Assembly (NCBI GenBank): GCA_902801515.1
Contig: CADCII010000018.1
Location: 1-64,000, forward strand
DNA length: 64,000 nt
From: an uncultured Lachnospiraceae bacterium
GTDB taxonomy: Bacteria; Bacillota; Clostridia; Lachnospirales; Lachnospiraceae
Direction of reading: 5' to 3'
Part shown: positions 16,396 to 25,352 of the stretch, piece by piece
How positions within the stretch are numbered: position 1 is the first letter of the stretch
Layout of the letters: each line of letters starts with the position of its first letter
Notes under the pieces: model-generated
The model's database searches: none
Seen by the model: the letters and a program-made list of their open reading frames with translations, nothing else
What the model was told of the DNA's origin: nothing
Program-made: the position numbers and the translations under genes

Positions 16396-17940
16396 TTACG
16401 ACTCTTCATCCGATTCTTCCACAAGACTATACTGCTTCTTGATGGTGATGGTCTCTTCGTATCCTGAGAAGATGTCGTCTACTCTCGAAGTATCCTGCCG
16501 CGGCGTCACCAATGAGACAACCGGCACGATTACCAGACCGATCAGCATGGTAAATGCGCCTGCATTGATCGGGCTCTTGAAGAAGTGGAACAGTATATTG
16601 GCAATGGTGATGCCCACGCCTGCGATAAAGCACGCCCACACAGATGCCTTCGTCGTCTTCTTCCAGTACAGCCCGTACAGGAACGGAGCCAGGAATGATC
16701 CGGCAAGAGCGCCCCAGGAATAACCCATCAGCTGTGCAATGAAGGTCGGCGGATTCAGCGCCAGTACAACAGACAGGATGATGAAGAATACCAGAAGCAC
16801 ACGCATGATGACCAGTTTCCTCTTTTCTTCCATTCCCTTATTAAAATGAGCGATCAGGTCGAGTGTCACCGATGAGGATGAAGTCAGGACCAGGGATGAC
16901 AGGGTGGACATGGAAGCTGACAGGACCAGAACTACCACAATCCCGATCAGAATGTCCGGAAGGCCCGAGAGCATGGTCGGGACGATCGCGTCGTACGCAA
17001 CCGAGCCGTCTGCATTGTGGATCGCCGGGTTCTCACTGTAAAGGCGTCCGAATCCGCCGAGGAAATAGCATCCGCCTGCGACTACGATCGCGAATAAGGT
17101 GGAGATGACCGTTCCTGCCTTGATCGCTTTCTCATCTTTGATCGCGTAGAACTTTCCGACCATCTGGGGAAGTCCCCAGGTTCCGAGTGATGTCAGGACT
17201 ACAACTCCGAGCAGGTTCACCGGATCCGGTCCGAAGAATGATACGAAAGCACCTTTCATGCCCTGAGTGACCGCCAGGTCGCTCTCATATTCGGACAGTG
17301 TGGTCAGAGCCTGAATGAATCCGCCGTTGCTTTTGATTACTGCCAGGATGACTGCGCTGATGCCGAAAAGCATGATGATGCCCTGGACAAAGTCATTTAC
17401 CACGGTTGCCATATAACCGCCAAGAACGACGTAGACGCAGGTCAGGGCTGCCATGACGACAACGCAGGTCGTATACGGAATGTTGAACGCCATGCGGAAC
17501 AGTCTGGACAGTCCGTTGTAGACAGAAGATGTATAGGGGATCAGGAAAATAAATGAGATCAGTGCCGCAGCTACCTTCAGGTTGCTGCTGTCGAACCTCT
17601 TGCCAAAGAAGTCCGGCATGGTTCTGGAATCAAGATGCTTCGTCATGACTCTTGTGCGACGGCCAAGGACGATCCACGCGAGCAGTGATCCAAGCACTGC
17701 GTTGCCGATGCCTGCCCAGGTTGCGGAGATTCCGTACTTAAATCCAAACTGGCCGGCATATCCGACGAACACGACTGCTGAGAAATAAGATGTGCCGTAA
17801 CCGAACGCCGTAAGCCACGGACCTGCAGATCTGCCGCCAAGCACGAAACCGTCAACACTGTTTGCCTTTCTCCGTGTCATGATGCCTATCATGATCATGA
17901 CCACGAAGAAGATGATGAGAAATACGATCTTGATTGCCAT
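16396..17940 (-). CDS. Sodium:solute symporter (SSS family)
   Basis: A 514-residue membrane transporter of the SSS family (PutP/PanF/SglT type), driving uptake with the Na+ gradient. I start it at the ATG at 17940 (MAIKIVFLIIFF), which has GAGGGAG upstream; an open extension to 18000 has no ribosome site. Family features: GGRSAGPWLTAFGYGTSYFSAVVFVGYAG near residues 38-66, GLSRLFRMAFNIPYTTC near 140, and some 13 hydrophobic segments. The C-terminal 40 residues are hydrophilic and acidic. The solute is not evident; the family covers proline, pantothenate, sugars and short acids. It is a single gene with paired dyads in its upstream region. Confidence 0.93.
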   Translation of the reverse strand: MAIKIVFLIIFFVVMIMIGIMTRRKANSVDGFVLGGRSAGPWLTAFGYGTSYFSAVVFVGYAGQFGFKYGISATWAGIGNAVLGSLLAWIVLGRRTRVMTKHLDSRTMPDFFGKRFDSSNLKVAAALISFIFLIPYTSSVYNGLSRLFRMAFNIPYTTCVVVMAALTCVYVVLGGYMATVVNDFVQGIIMLFGISAVILAVIKSNGGFIQALTTLSEYESDLAVTQGMKGAFVSFFGPDPVNLLGVVVLTSLGTWGLPQMVGKFYAIKDEKAIKAGTVISTLFAIVVAGGCYFLGGFGRLYSENPAIHNADGSVAYDAIVPTMLSGLPDILIGIVVVLVLSASMSTLSSLVLTSSSSVTLDLIAHFNKGMEEKRKLVIMRVLLVFFIILSVVLALNPPTFIAQLMGYSWGALAGSFLAPFLYGLYWKKTTKASVWACFIAGVGITIANILFHFFKSPINAGAFTMLIGLVIVPVVSLVTPRQDTSRVDDIFSGYEETITIKKQYSLVEESDEES

Positions 17941-17971
17941 GTTTAAATTCTCCCTCTGTGTTAATACTTTT

Positions 17972-18023
17972 TGCTTTCGCGAATGAAAGCATTTATGCAT
18001 AGATGCTTTAAACCGTTAAAGCA
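17972..18023 (-). promoter_or_regulatory. Two matching operator-like dyads upstream of the symporter
   Basis: TGCTTTC (17972-17978) with GAAAGCA (17985-17991) and TGCTTTA (18004-18010) with TAAAGCA (18017-18023). Both have 7-bp arms, a 6-base centre and the same TGCTTT core, and their centres are 32 bases apart, about three helix turns. This looks like a dimeric regulator bound twice on one face of the DNA. Confidence 0.55.
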
Positions 18024-18065
18024 CGCACGTGAATATCTTAACACAGTATGAGAAAAATGCAAGTA

Positions 18066-18092
18066 AAAAATCCCCCGCAAGGGGGGATTTTT
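18066..18092. terminator. Bidirectional terminator after the DUF5722-like gene
   Basis: AAAAATCCCCC and GGGGGATTTTT pair around a short loop, with A and T runs on the two sides, so it would work on either strand. It touches the stop codon of the leftward gene at 18091. Confidence 0.88.
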
Positions 18093-19857
18093 ATCGGAAT
18101 CCTATTTTCTCCAGCACTACGCCGGCTCCGCTCTTCCAGTTCCCAGACTTCCGCTTCAGAAGAATCTGTATCTTTGTAATGCGGCTGCGATACTTCCATC
18201 TGCTCAGATCGATCACAAAGCGCTGAGTCTTCCTGCTGCTGATGTCCCCTGATGCTTCAAACACATTGCGGTTTCCGGAGAATACTCTGACGAGCAGCTC
18301 CGTTTTTCCCTTCGTCAGTTTCCCGTCTCTCACTGTCAGGCACAGGCGAGGGGCTCCTGATACATTCAGTTTACCGAACGTCTTCTGTATCCCCCAGTAG
18401 ACATTTTTGTTGCCGGAAGAATCCTTCAGCACATTGTAACTGCCGCCCTTCCGTCGGACTGTTCTTACCGCACCGCATCTCTTCCATCCCTTATCAAGTT
18501 TCTTTTTCGGCTTATACTTCCCCGACTTCGCAAGGGCACCTCTTTGGATTGTTCGAGTCGCGGATACCTTTTTCCCTGTCATCTTCTCCGACAGTTTCCT
18601 CGCTGTATTCAGGACCGGATCACTCAGGTTTGTATCCATATATTTAAAAACAGACCAGGATGACTTCTTTGAAGTCGCCTTTTCACTCTTCGATACTTTC
18701 CACAGGCCATAGCTTGAACCAAGTTTCGTCAGTAAATTCTGATCGACATGGGAATAGTAGATAAAGGAATCCACCATGGGATCCGCCATCGCCAGATAAT
18801 ACGCCAAAGCAATGGATTCACTCTGTTTGGCAGAAACATTGCCGCCATTATACGTAGAGGAATATCCCTGTTCGCTCAGTATGATCCGCGTGCCGGCCCC
18901 ATATGTCTTCCTGATATAATTCGTCAGAACGCTCAGATTCTTCATCGTAATGATCGGCGTGTCCAGATCGTCTGTCGTACCGTATTTCTGCGGAGCCATA
19001 ACAGACGGTTCATTCATATCCCCATTATAGGCATGGTATGCCAGATTCCATCTGTAGCCGTCCCTCTTCATCCGATTCGCGAAAGCCGTCAGGCAGTCTC
19101 TGCCCTTGTAGGTTTCATTTCCTTCATAACGAATATTCCAGAAATGATCCAGGGGCACATATAATCTGGCATTGGAGTAGACACTCCTGATGATATCTGA
19201 ACTTCTCTCGAACATCCGGGCATAGAGATCCATGTATTTTGAAAAGCTCACGTTCCCCGCCCGGTTCCAGTAAGAAGCGGTGTTGATCTCATTTCCGACA
19301 ACCCATCCGACGATCTTCCCATATTTGCTGTTTGTATAACGTCTGGCAAGAAAACTGATTGCGGCCTCGATCTGCCTCTGGTTTTTTCCTCCGTCCATGT
19401 TCCATGTATAATAACCGGATTGAAGTTTTCTTGCAGACGGATAGATCAGGTTCTTAAGGTCAGAGCGCATATCGACCAGAAGGATACCGGTGACGATCAC
19501 ATGATTCTTCTTCAGTTTCTTCAGAACAGAATCCCATGCTTTGATGTGACCTTTCCGGAACCAGTATTTCTTTCCCTTATACTTATACGAATAAGATCTG
19601 GCTTTGCTGCGTTCGGACTTCGACGCAATCATATGGGTGATCGGAAAATTGAACGTTGCATGGCAGATATTCAGCTCCAGAGCATCCTCAATCATACCAT
19701 CCCCGATCATAAGACCCTTCTTATTTTCGGCTGTCGGGTACGGGAATGTGTATCTGGCGGCATAAACAGAGTCTGCAAACAGGACAGTCAGCATTATGAT
19801 CAGGACTGCCGGCAATATACTTCTTCCTCGTTTCCAACTCCACCTCAGCCTGTTCAT
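18091..19857 (-). CDS. Secreted DUF5722-like protein, probable glycoside hydrolase
   Basis: A 588-residue exported protein. Residues 1-33 form a signal peptide with a long charged n-region (RLRWSWKRGRS) and a VYA cleavage site. Residues about 40-400 look like a TIM-barrel of the GH-A kind: GWVVGNEIN near 185-193 has the asparagine-glutamate of an acid/base residue, and ILSEQGYSS near 325 could hold the nucleophile glutamate. I recognise the overall sequence as DUF5722-like. The C-terminal 110 residues (from about NVLKDSSGNKNVYWGIQ) resemble a beta-sandwich carbohydrate-binding domain. The protein is rich in Lys and Arg. It starts 12 bases after the acyl-CoA ligase stop, with AAGGAGT as ribosome site, so it may be cotranscribed although the functions seem unrelated. 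Enzymatic activity is inferred. Confidence 0.75.
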   Translation of the reverse strand: MNRLRWSWKRGRSILPAVLIIMLTVLFADSVYAARYTFPYPTAENKKGLMIGDGMIEDALELNICHATFNFPITHMIASKSERSKARSYSYKYKGKKYWFRKGHIKAWDSVLKKLKKNHVIVTGILLVDMRSDLKNLIYPSARKLQSGYYTWNMDGGKNQRQIEAAISFLARRYTNSKYGKIVGWVVGNEINTASYWNRAGNVSFSKYMDLYARMFERSSDIIRSVYSNARLYVPLDHFWNIRYEGNETYKGRDCLTAFANRMKRDGYRWNLAYHAYNGDMNEPSVMAPQKYGTTDDLDTPIITMKNLSVLTNYIRKTYGAGTRIILSEQGYSSTYNGGNVSAKQSESIALAYYLAMADPMVDSFIYYSHVDQNLLTKLGSSYGLWKVSKSEKATSKKSSWSVFKYMDTNLSDPVLNTARKLSEKMTGKKVSATRTIQRGALAKSGKYKPKKKLDKGWKRCGAVRTVRRKGGSYNVLKDSSGNKNVYWGIQKTFGKLNVSGAPRLCLTVRDGKLTKGKTELLVRVFSGNRNVFEASGDISSRKTQRFVIDLSRWKYRSRITKIQILLKRKSGNWKSGAGVVLEKIGFR

Positions 19858-19869
19858 GACAGATACTCC

Positions 19870-21504
19870 TTACGACTGATTCTCCTTCGCAACAAGATTC
19901 TCTACGCCATAACGTTTTCTCAGGGCCGGTTTCTCGATCTTGCCTGTCGCGTTTCTCGGAACATCCGCAAAGATGATCTGCTTCGGTCTCTTATAGCGCG
20001 GAAGCGCTGCACAGAAGCGGTTGATCTCATCCTCGGTGCACTTCATGCCTTCCTTGAGCTCGATGATGGCGCCGGTGATCTCGCCCAGACGCTTATCCGG
20101 CATGCCGATGACCGCCACATCCTTGATCTTCGGATGCTCTTCCAGGAAGTTCTCGATCTCAACCGGGTAGATATTCTCTCCGCCGGAGACGATGACATCT
20201 TTCTTGCGGTCTACCAGGAAAATGAATCCGTCCGCATCCAGCATTGCCATGTCGCCGGTATACAGCCAGCCATCCTTCAGGACTTCGGCAGTCGCTTCCG
20301 GATTATTGAAGTACTCAGTCATGACACCGGGACCTTTGACACAGAGTTCGCCGACCTCCCCCTGCTTGACTTCATTGCCGTTCTCGTCAGCGATCATGCA
20401 CTCCCAGCGATAGCCCGGAACGCCGATGGCACCGACCTTGTGGATATTTTCCAGGCCAAGGTGTACGCAGCCGGGGCCTGTGGATTCTGACAGACCGTAG
20501 TTGGTATCGTACAGATGATCCGGGAAGTATTCCTTCCAGTGACGGATCAGTGACGGCGGAACCGGCTGAGCGCCGATATGCATCAGCCTCCACTGATCCA
20601 GCTTGTAATCAGAGAGTTTGATATCGCCGCGGTCGAGGGCATCCAGAATATCCTGCGCCCACGGAACCAGCAGCCATACGATCGTGCACTGTTCGTCAGA
20701 CACAGCCTTCAGGATCACATCCGGCTTAGTCCCCTTCAGGAGGATTGCCTTCGAACAGGTCCACAGAGAACCCATCCAGTGGAACTTCGCACCGGTATGA
20801 TACAGCGGCGGGATACACAGGAAACAGTCATCCTTCGTCGTCTGGTGATGGACCGCCTCCATCTCAGCAGCCTGATACAGAGACAGATGCTTGTGGAGAA
20901 TAGCCTTCGGGAAGCCTGTGGTTCCCGACGAGAAATAGATCGCTCCGAAATCATCGTTGGTCAGCGGGATCTGGGGATCCGTGCTGGCATAATCCGCAAC
21001 CAGTTCGCGGTAGCTCTCCGCGAATTCCGGGCATCCGTCGCCGACGTAGAACAGAAGTCTTCCCTGCCCGATCGCATCGGAGTTTGTCTGAATACGGTTG
21101 ATAAACTCCGGCCCGAAGAACAGAACCTCTACTTCAGCCAGACTCAGGCAGTAAGAGATCTCGTTGGCGGTATATCTGAAGTTGAACGGAACCGCGATCG
21201 CACCGGATTTCAGGATACCGAAATAAATCGGCAGCCATTCCAGGCAGTTAAACATCAGGATCGCGACCTTGTCGCCCTTCTTCACACCCCGGTCGATCAG
21301 CATATTGGCAACGCGGTTAGCCTTCTCGTCAAACACCTGCCAGGTGATCTGGCGGCGGAAGGGATGCGCGACCGTCTGCTGTACCAGGTCAAACTCCTTG
21401 AAGGAGAGCTTCCTCGGATCCTCCATGCTGGGGTTCAGTTCCACCAGGGCGACCTCATTTCCATGTTCACGTGCGTTTCTGACTAGTAATTCTGTTACGG
21501 GCAT
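19870..21504 (-). CDS. Acyl/aryl-CoA ligase (AMP-forming)
   Basis: A 544-residue adenylate-forming enzyme that activates a carboxylic acid with ATP and joins it to CoA. Motifs: the P-loop-like YFSSGTTGFPKAILHKH near residue 190, YGLSESTGPG near 328, WLYTGDMAMLDADGFIFLVDRKKDVIVSGGE cut here into core TGDM near 417 and DRKKD near 430, and the C-terminal lysine motif RNATGKIEK near 525. Length and order fit medium/long-chain or aryl-CoA synthetases. It lies 193 bases downstream of the aminotransferase gene, with a large palindrome between. Its place after ior genes suggests an aryl-acetate or branched acyl substrate (inference). Ribosome site AGGAGG. Confidence 0.9.
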   Translation of the reverse strand: MPVTELLVRNAREHGNEVALVELNPSMEDPRKLSFKEFDLVQQTVAHPFRRQITWQVFDEKANRVANMLIDRGVKKGDKVAILMFNCLEWLPIYFGILKSGAIAVPFNFRYTANEISYCLSLAEVEVLFFGPEFINRIQTNSDAIGQGRLLFYVGDGCPEFAESYRELVADYASTDPQIPLTNDDFGAIYFSSGTTGFPKAILHKHLSLYQAAEMEAVHHQTTKDDCFLCIPPLYHTGAKFHWMGSLWTCSKAILLKGTKPDVILKAVSDEQCTIVWLLVPWAQDILDALDRGDIKLSDYKLDQWRLMHIGAQPVPPSLIRHWKEYFPDHLYDTNYGLSESTGPGCVHLGLENIHKVGAIGVPGYRWECMIADENGNEVKQGEVGELCVKGPGVMTEYFNNPEATAEVLKDGWLYTGDMAMLDADGFIFLVDRKKDVIVSGGENIYPVEIENFLEEHPKIKDVAVIGMPDKRLGEITGAIIELKEGMKCTEDEINRFCAALPRYKRPKQIIFADVPRNATGKIEKPALRKRYGVENLVAKENQS

Positions 21505-21527
21505 GTTGTTCCTCCTAATCGTGTTAC

Positions 21528-21672
21528 TGCATCCCCTGCATGACGGATTCCATAAGCCTGGCGTGTAGTAACGCCGGCACTTGGAACGCGTATTTTGCGT
21601 TCCTATGTGTCCGCTGCGTTACGATTCGAGCGGAAGCGACCAGGCGTTGGAACCATCATGCAAGGGGGTGCA
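21528..21672. repeat. 145-base imperfect palindrome in the ior-ligase operon gap
   Basis: The outer arms (21528-21551 and 21649-21672) match in inverted sense at most positions around TCATGCA. Inside lie GCCTGG with CCAGGC, GTAACGC (21568-21574) with GCGTTAC (21616-21622), and a central perfect hairpin GGAACGC, 7-base loop, GCGTTCC (21583-21603). The nested pairing over the full length suggests a folded RNA or a small palindromic mobile repeat. Confidence 0.65.
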
Positions 21673-21697
21673 TATTCTCGGTTATGTAGTAAAGATA

Positions 21698-22888
21698 TTA
21701 CCTGTAGAATGCTGCGAGCTTTGCGAACGCCTCCAGCGAGCGTTCCGCGCGTTCCGTAGGCACACAATAGCTGATCCGTGTATGGCCGGGGCAGCCGAAT
21801 CCGGAACCCGGTACGATCAGCAGATCGAAGTCTTTCGCTTTCTCGCAGAATGCAAGGTCATCCGGGATCAGTGTCTGAGGGAACATGTAGAAGGTTCCTT
21901 CCGGCTCCACGCAGGTAAATCCAAGGTCTCTGAGACCTTTCACCAGGATGTTCCTGTTCGTCTCATATACGGATATGTCGCTGGTGTCGTCCGCGCACAT
22001 TGCGCAGACTCTCTGGAACAGGCTCGGCGGGCATACATATCCCAGTGAGCGCGATGCTCCTGCTACTGCAGCGTATACTTCATCGTGGTCTTCCATCTCA
22101 TCCGGAACGGCTACATACCCGACACGTTCTCCGGGAAGTGAGAGAGCTTTTGACCAGGAGTAGCAGACCAGTGTGTTGGGATAATAGGAAGGTACCCACG
22201 GTACTTTTACTCCGTCGTATGCAATTGCGCGGTAGGGCTCATCGGAGATCAGGTAGATCACATGGCCATACTCTTCGCTCTTGTCTTTCAGGATCTGTGC
22301 CAGGCGGCGGATCGTATCCTCGGAGTAAACTGCGCCGGACGGATTGTTCGGCGAGTTGATGAGAACTGCTTTCGTGTTGCTGCTGAGCACTGCTTCAAAT
22401 CGTTCAAAATCGATCTGAAAATGTTCGATGTCTGCGGGGATCAGCTGCATCTTTCCCCCTGCGCCTTCAATGAAGACTTTGTATTCCGGGAAGTACGGTG
22501 CGAACACTACTACTTCCTCTCCCGGATTCAAGAGTCCGTTCAGGCAGCCGCACAGTGCCCCGGCGGCACCGGTCGCGATGTACAGGCTGTCCGGGCTGAT
22601 GGTATACCCGAAATTCTTCCCGATCGATTCCGCAATCCTCTTTCTGGCGTCTTTGTCTCCCTGTGCGCTGGTATAGCCGTGCACTGCAACGGGATCCATC
22701 TCCTGAAGCAGACGGATCGCTGTCTCATTGACGGAGTCCGGAGCAGGGACTGAAGGATTGCCGATTGAGAAATCGAACACATTCTCCGCGCCGACTTCCG
22801 CGATACGCTTCATTCCGAACTCAAACAGATCCCGGATGATCGACCGCTGCATCCCAAGTCCCATCGCGCGCTTGTTAACATTTGACAT
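21698..22888 (-). CDS. PLP-dependent aminotransferase, class I (AspC-like)
   Basis: A 396-residue fold-type I aminotransferase. The PLP lysine is in CYSWSKALSLPGERVGY near residue 245; INSPNNPSGAVYS near 180 and SDEPYRAI near 213 give the Asn, Asp and Tyr that hold the cofactor, and RISYCVP near 380 the arginine for the carboxylate. It lies 66 bases downstream of iorB in the same direction. In this setting it probably converts aromatic amino acids to the 2-keto acids used by the oxidoreductase. Start supported by AGAGGA eight bases upstream. Confidence 0.92.
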   Translation of the reverse strand: MSNVNKRAMGLGMQRSIIRDLFEFGMKRIAEVGAENVFDFSIGNPSVPAPDSVNETAIRLLQEMDPVAVHGYTSAQGDKDARKRIAESIGKNFGYTISPDSLYIATGAAGALCGCLNGLLNPGEEVVVFAPYFPEYKVFIEGAGGKMQLIPADIEHFQIDFERFEAVLSSNTKAVLINSPNNPSGAVYSEDTIRRLAQILKDKSEEYGHVIYLISDEPYRAIAYDGVKVPWVPSYYPNTLVCYSWSKALSLPGERVGYVAVPDEMEDHDEVYAAVAGASRSLGYVCPPSLFQRVCAMCADDTSDISVYETNRNILVKGLRDLGFTCVEPEGTFYMFPQTLIPDDLAFCEKAKDFDLLIVPGSGFGCPGHTRISYCVPTERAERSLEAFAKLAAFYR

Positions 22889-22954
22889 GATGTTGTCCTC
22901 TTCTTTCTATATTCATAGTTATTTATGCCTTCTTGAGTTATCTGCCCCTGAATC

Positions 22955-23527
22955 TCAATCGTTCCGCCCAAGGGAGAACGCCTTCAGGTTCAGTTCCCTG
23001 AATTTCTCCGGGACACACTCTTCGATTGCCTTCTTCCAGTCCTCTTCCGCTATGTCAAAATACTTTGACAGACGGCCCATGAGAACGATGTTGACTGCTT
23101 TTACCGAGCCTGCCTGCTCTGCTAGTGTCAGGCAATCCATGGCATCCACAAGCGCGCCTTTCTCTTCCATCTTCCCGATCAGATCTTCCGGATAGGACGC
23201 GGCTCCCGTGATGACCGGCATGGGATCGATCTTCTGTGTGTTGGTCACGATCCTTCCGCCCTTTTTCAAAAACGGAAGGTAACGTGCTGCCTCCAGCTGC
23301 TCGAATGAAACGATGAAGTCCGCCTCTCCCGTATCGATGATCGGGGAATAGACCCTGTCGCCGAAGCGCACGTAGGTGACGACCGATCCGCCTCTCTGGC
23401 TCATGCCGTGAACCTCAGACACCTTGACGTCATATCCCTGTGTGAGAAGAAGGTGGCCAAGCAGTTTGGACGCCAGGAGTGATCCCTGTCCGCCTACGCC
23501 GACGATCATAATGTTCTTTGTCTCCAT
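22955..23527 (-). CDS. iorB: Indolepyruvate:ferredoxin oxidoreductase, beta subunit
   Basis: A 190-residue protein of the gamma-type domain of 2-oxoacid:ferredoxin oxidoreductases. It starts with the hallmark IMIVGVGGQGSLLASKLLG, followed by EVHGMSQRGGSVVTYVRFG, which covers the family site for substrate/CoA. With the alpha subunit it oxidises aryl pyruvates to aryl acetyl-CoA, CO2 and reduced ferredoxin in the cytoplasm. Length is usual (190-200). It begins 2 bases after iorA, a tight operon link, and AAGGAGGG gives a strong ribosome site inside the end of iorA. Confidence 0.95.
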   Translation of the reverse strand: METKNIMIVGVGGQGSLLASKLLGHLLLTQGYDVKVSEVHGMSQRGGSVVTYVRFGDRVYSPIIDTGEADFIVSFEQLEAARYLPFLKKGGRIVTNTQKIDPMPVITGAASYPEDLIGKMEEKGALVDAMDCLTLAEQAGSVKAVNIVLMGRLSKYFDIAEEDWKKAIEECVPEKFRELNLKAFSLGRND

Positions 23528-23529
23528 GA

Positions 23530-25347
23530 TCAGCCCTCCTTCCTTCTCTTTAATTCTTCTGCAGTGACCAGTGCGTCAAATTTGCACATCTGCTGGCAGA
23601 TTCCGCATCCGATGCACTGTGTGCGGTCGATGACTGCCTTCTTGTCCTTCATGCTGATCGCGGGACATCCCACTTTCATGCAGGACTTGCAGCCGACGCA
23701 TTTATCCGGATCATTGACCAGCGGCTTCTTGTGGACGACCGGTTTTCGGTCGACCGTCTTAAGCAGTGCGCAGGGTCTTCTGGAAATGATAACTGAAGGC
23801 TCCTTTGCTGCAAGTTCTTCCTTCACTGCCGCGTCGCACTGTGCCAGATCATAAGGATCCACGGCACGGACTCGCTGTATGCCCATAGCGCGGACCAGAG
23901 ATTCCAGGTCGATCTTCCCGCAGGGATCTCCGTGGATATCCAGGCCGGTTGCCGGATTCTGCTGGTGGCCGGTCATGCCGGTGATGGAGTTGTCCAGAAT
24001 GATGACCGTGGAATTGCTGAGGTTGTAGGCGATGTCCGCAAGGCTTGTCATTCCGGAATGAATGAAGGTAGAGTCACCGATAACCGCGACTGTGCTTCCT
24101 TCCGATTCTTCCTGGCCGACTTTGTTAAAGCCGTGCAGCATGCTGACGGACGCACCCATGCAAAGGTTGTTGTCCATGGCAAAGAGCGGCGCCGCTCCCC
24201 CGAGCGTATAGCATCCGATGTCTCCCATGACACGGACTTTCTGTTTGCTCAGTGTATAGAAGAGGCCTCTGTGAGGACATCCCGCGCACATTACCGGAGG
24301 ACGGACGGGGATCGTCTCCTCCAGTTTGTCGCTGCACGGAACTTCCATTCCGTCTCTGTCAATGCCTTCGAGAAGCGGAACTATCTTCTCTCTCAGAAGG
24401 TTCTGGCTGTACTCCCACTCAAGCGGAAGAACATCCTTGCCATGTACCTTAAGGCCAAGTGCTTTGCAGTGGTTCTCGATGACCGGATCCAGTTCCTCGA
24501 CGATCCACAGCGACTTCACACTATCAGCGAAATCAAGGATCAGCGTGGTCGGAAGCGGATTGACAAGACCGATCTTCAGAACATTTACCTTGTCCCCGAA
24601 TACTTCCTTCACATACTGATAACAGGTGGAATCACAGATGATCCCGACATCCGACGCACTCTTCTCAACACGGTTCAGCTCCACACCCTTGTAGGAGCAT
24701 TCATTTCCAAGTGTGATCAGTTTTCTGGTGCGCTCCTCAACGACCGGATGTCTTCGGATCGCATTGGCAGGCGTCATCAGGAACTTCTGCGGATTCTTCT
24801 CATAGGGCTTTCTCTCTTTTTCGACCCTCTCGCCCTTCTCCACCACACTCTGGGAGTGGGCGACGCGTGTGCACGTTTTGATGATGACCGGAGTATCGTA
24901 CTCTTCGGAAAGGTCGTAGGCTATTCTTGCAAAAGCCAGCGCCTCCGCGGAGTCTCCGGGTTCCAGCATAGGCAGTTTGGATGCTATGGCATGATGACGG
25001 GAATCCTGTTCATTCTGGGAAGAATGCATCCCCGCGTCATCTGCGACAACTATGACCATGCCGGCATTCACGCCTGTGTAAGATGCGGTATACATGGGGT
25101 CTGCGGCTACGTTCATGCCGACGTGCTTCATTGCGCACATGCTTCGTTTGCCCGCAAGCGCCGCACCGAAAGCCACCTCCATGGCAACCTTCTCATTTGG
25201 TGCCCACTCACTGTAGATGTCTCTGAACAGAGATATCTCTTCCGTGACCTCTGTACTCGGCGTGCCCGGATAACTGGAAGCGACACAGCATCCGCCCTCA
25301 TACAGGCCGCGGGCAAGTGCTTTATTGCCCAGCATCAGTTCCTTCAT
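23530..25347 (-). CDS. iorA: Indolepyruvate:ferredoxin oxidoreductase, alpha subunit
   Basis: A 605-residue subunit carrying the thiamine diphosphate site and iron-sulfur clusters. I choose the ATG at 25347 because GAGAAGGAG sits eight bases before it; a GTG nine bases further up would overlap that site. The N-terminal domain has SSYPGTPSTEVTEE; the TPP domain has MGDIGCYTLGG and then VIGDSTFIHSG with the metal-binding GDS and NNS-like residues; two ferredoxin motifs close the protein, CVGCKSCMKVGCP near 546 and CIGCGICQQMC near 576. It follows the YerC-type regulator by 5 bases and precedes iorB by 2. Reaction: indolepyruvate (or related aryl pyruvate) + CoA + oxidised ferredoxin to arylacetyl-CoA + CO2. 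Confidence 0.96.
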   Translation of the reverse strand: MKELMLGNKALARGLYEGGCCVASSYPGTPSTEVTEEISLFRDIYSEWAPNEKVAMEVAFGAALAGKRSMCAMKHVGMNVAADPMYTASYTGVNAGMVIVVADDAGMHSSQNEQDSRHHAIASKLPMLEPGDSAEALAFARIAYDLSEEYDTPVIIKTCTRVAHSQSVVEKGERVEKERKPYEKNPQKFLMTPANAIRRHPVVEERTRKLITLGNECSYKGVELNRVEKSASDVGIICDSTCYQYVKEVFGDKVNVLKIGLVNPLPTTLILDFADSVKSLWIVEELDPVIENHCKALGLKVHGKDVLPLEWEYSQNLLREKIVPLLEGIDRDGMEVPCSDKLEETIPVRPPVMCAGCPHRGLFYTLSKQKVRVMGDIGCYTLGGAAPLFAMDNNLCMGASVSMLHGFNKVGQEESEGSTVAVIGDSTFIHSGMTSLADIAYNLSNSTVIILDNSITGMTGHQQNPATGLDIHGDPCGKIDLESLVRAMGIQRVRAVDPYDLAQCDAAVKEELAAKEPSVIISRRPCALLKTVDRKPVVHKKPLVNDPDKCVGCKSCMKVGCPAISMKDKKAVIDRTQCIGCGICQQMCKFDALVTAEELKRRKEG

Positions 25348-25352
25348 TTTAC

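Noticed and set aside
17941..18000. 20-codon N-terminal extension of the sodium symporter
   Set aside because: The extension covers the GAGGGAG site and one of the two operator-like dyads; family members start near MAIKIVFL.
19420..20490. 356-codon rightward frame opposite the CoA ligase and DUF5722-like genes
   Set aside because: It spans the border of two well supported genes on the other strand and shows no protein family features; a codon-bias shadow.
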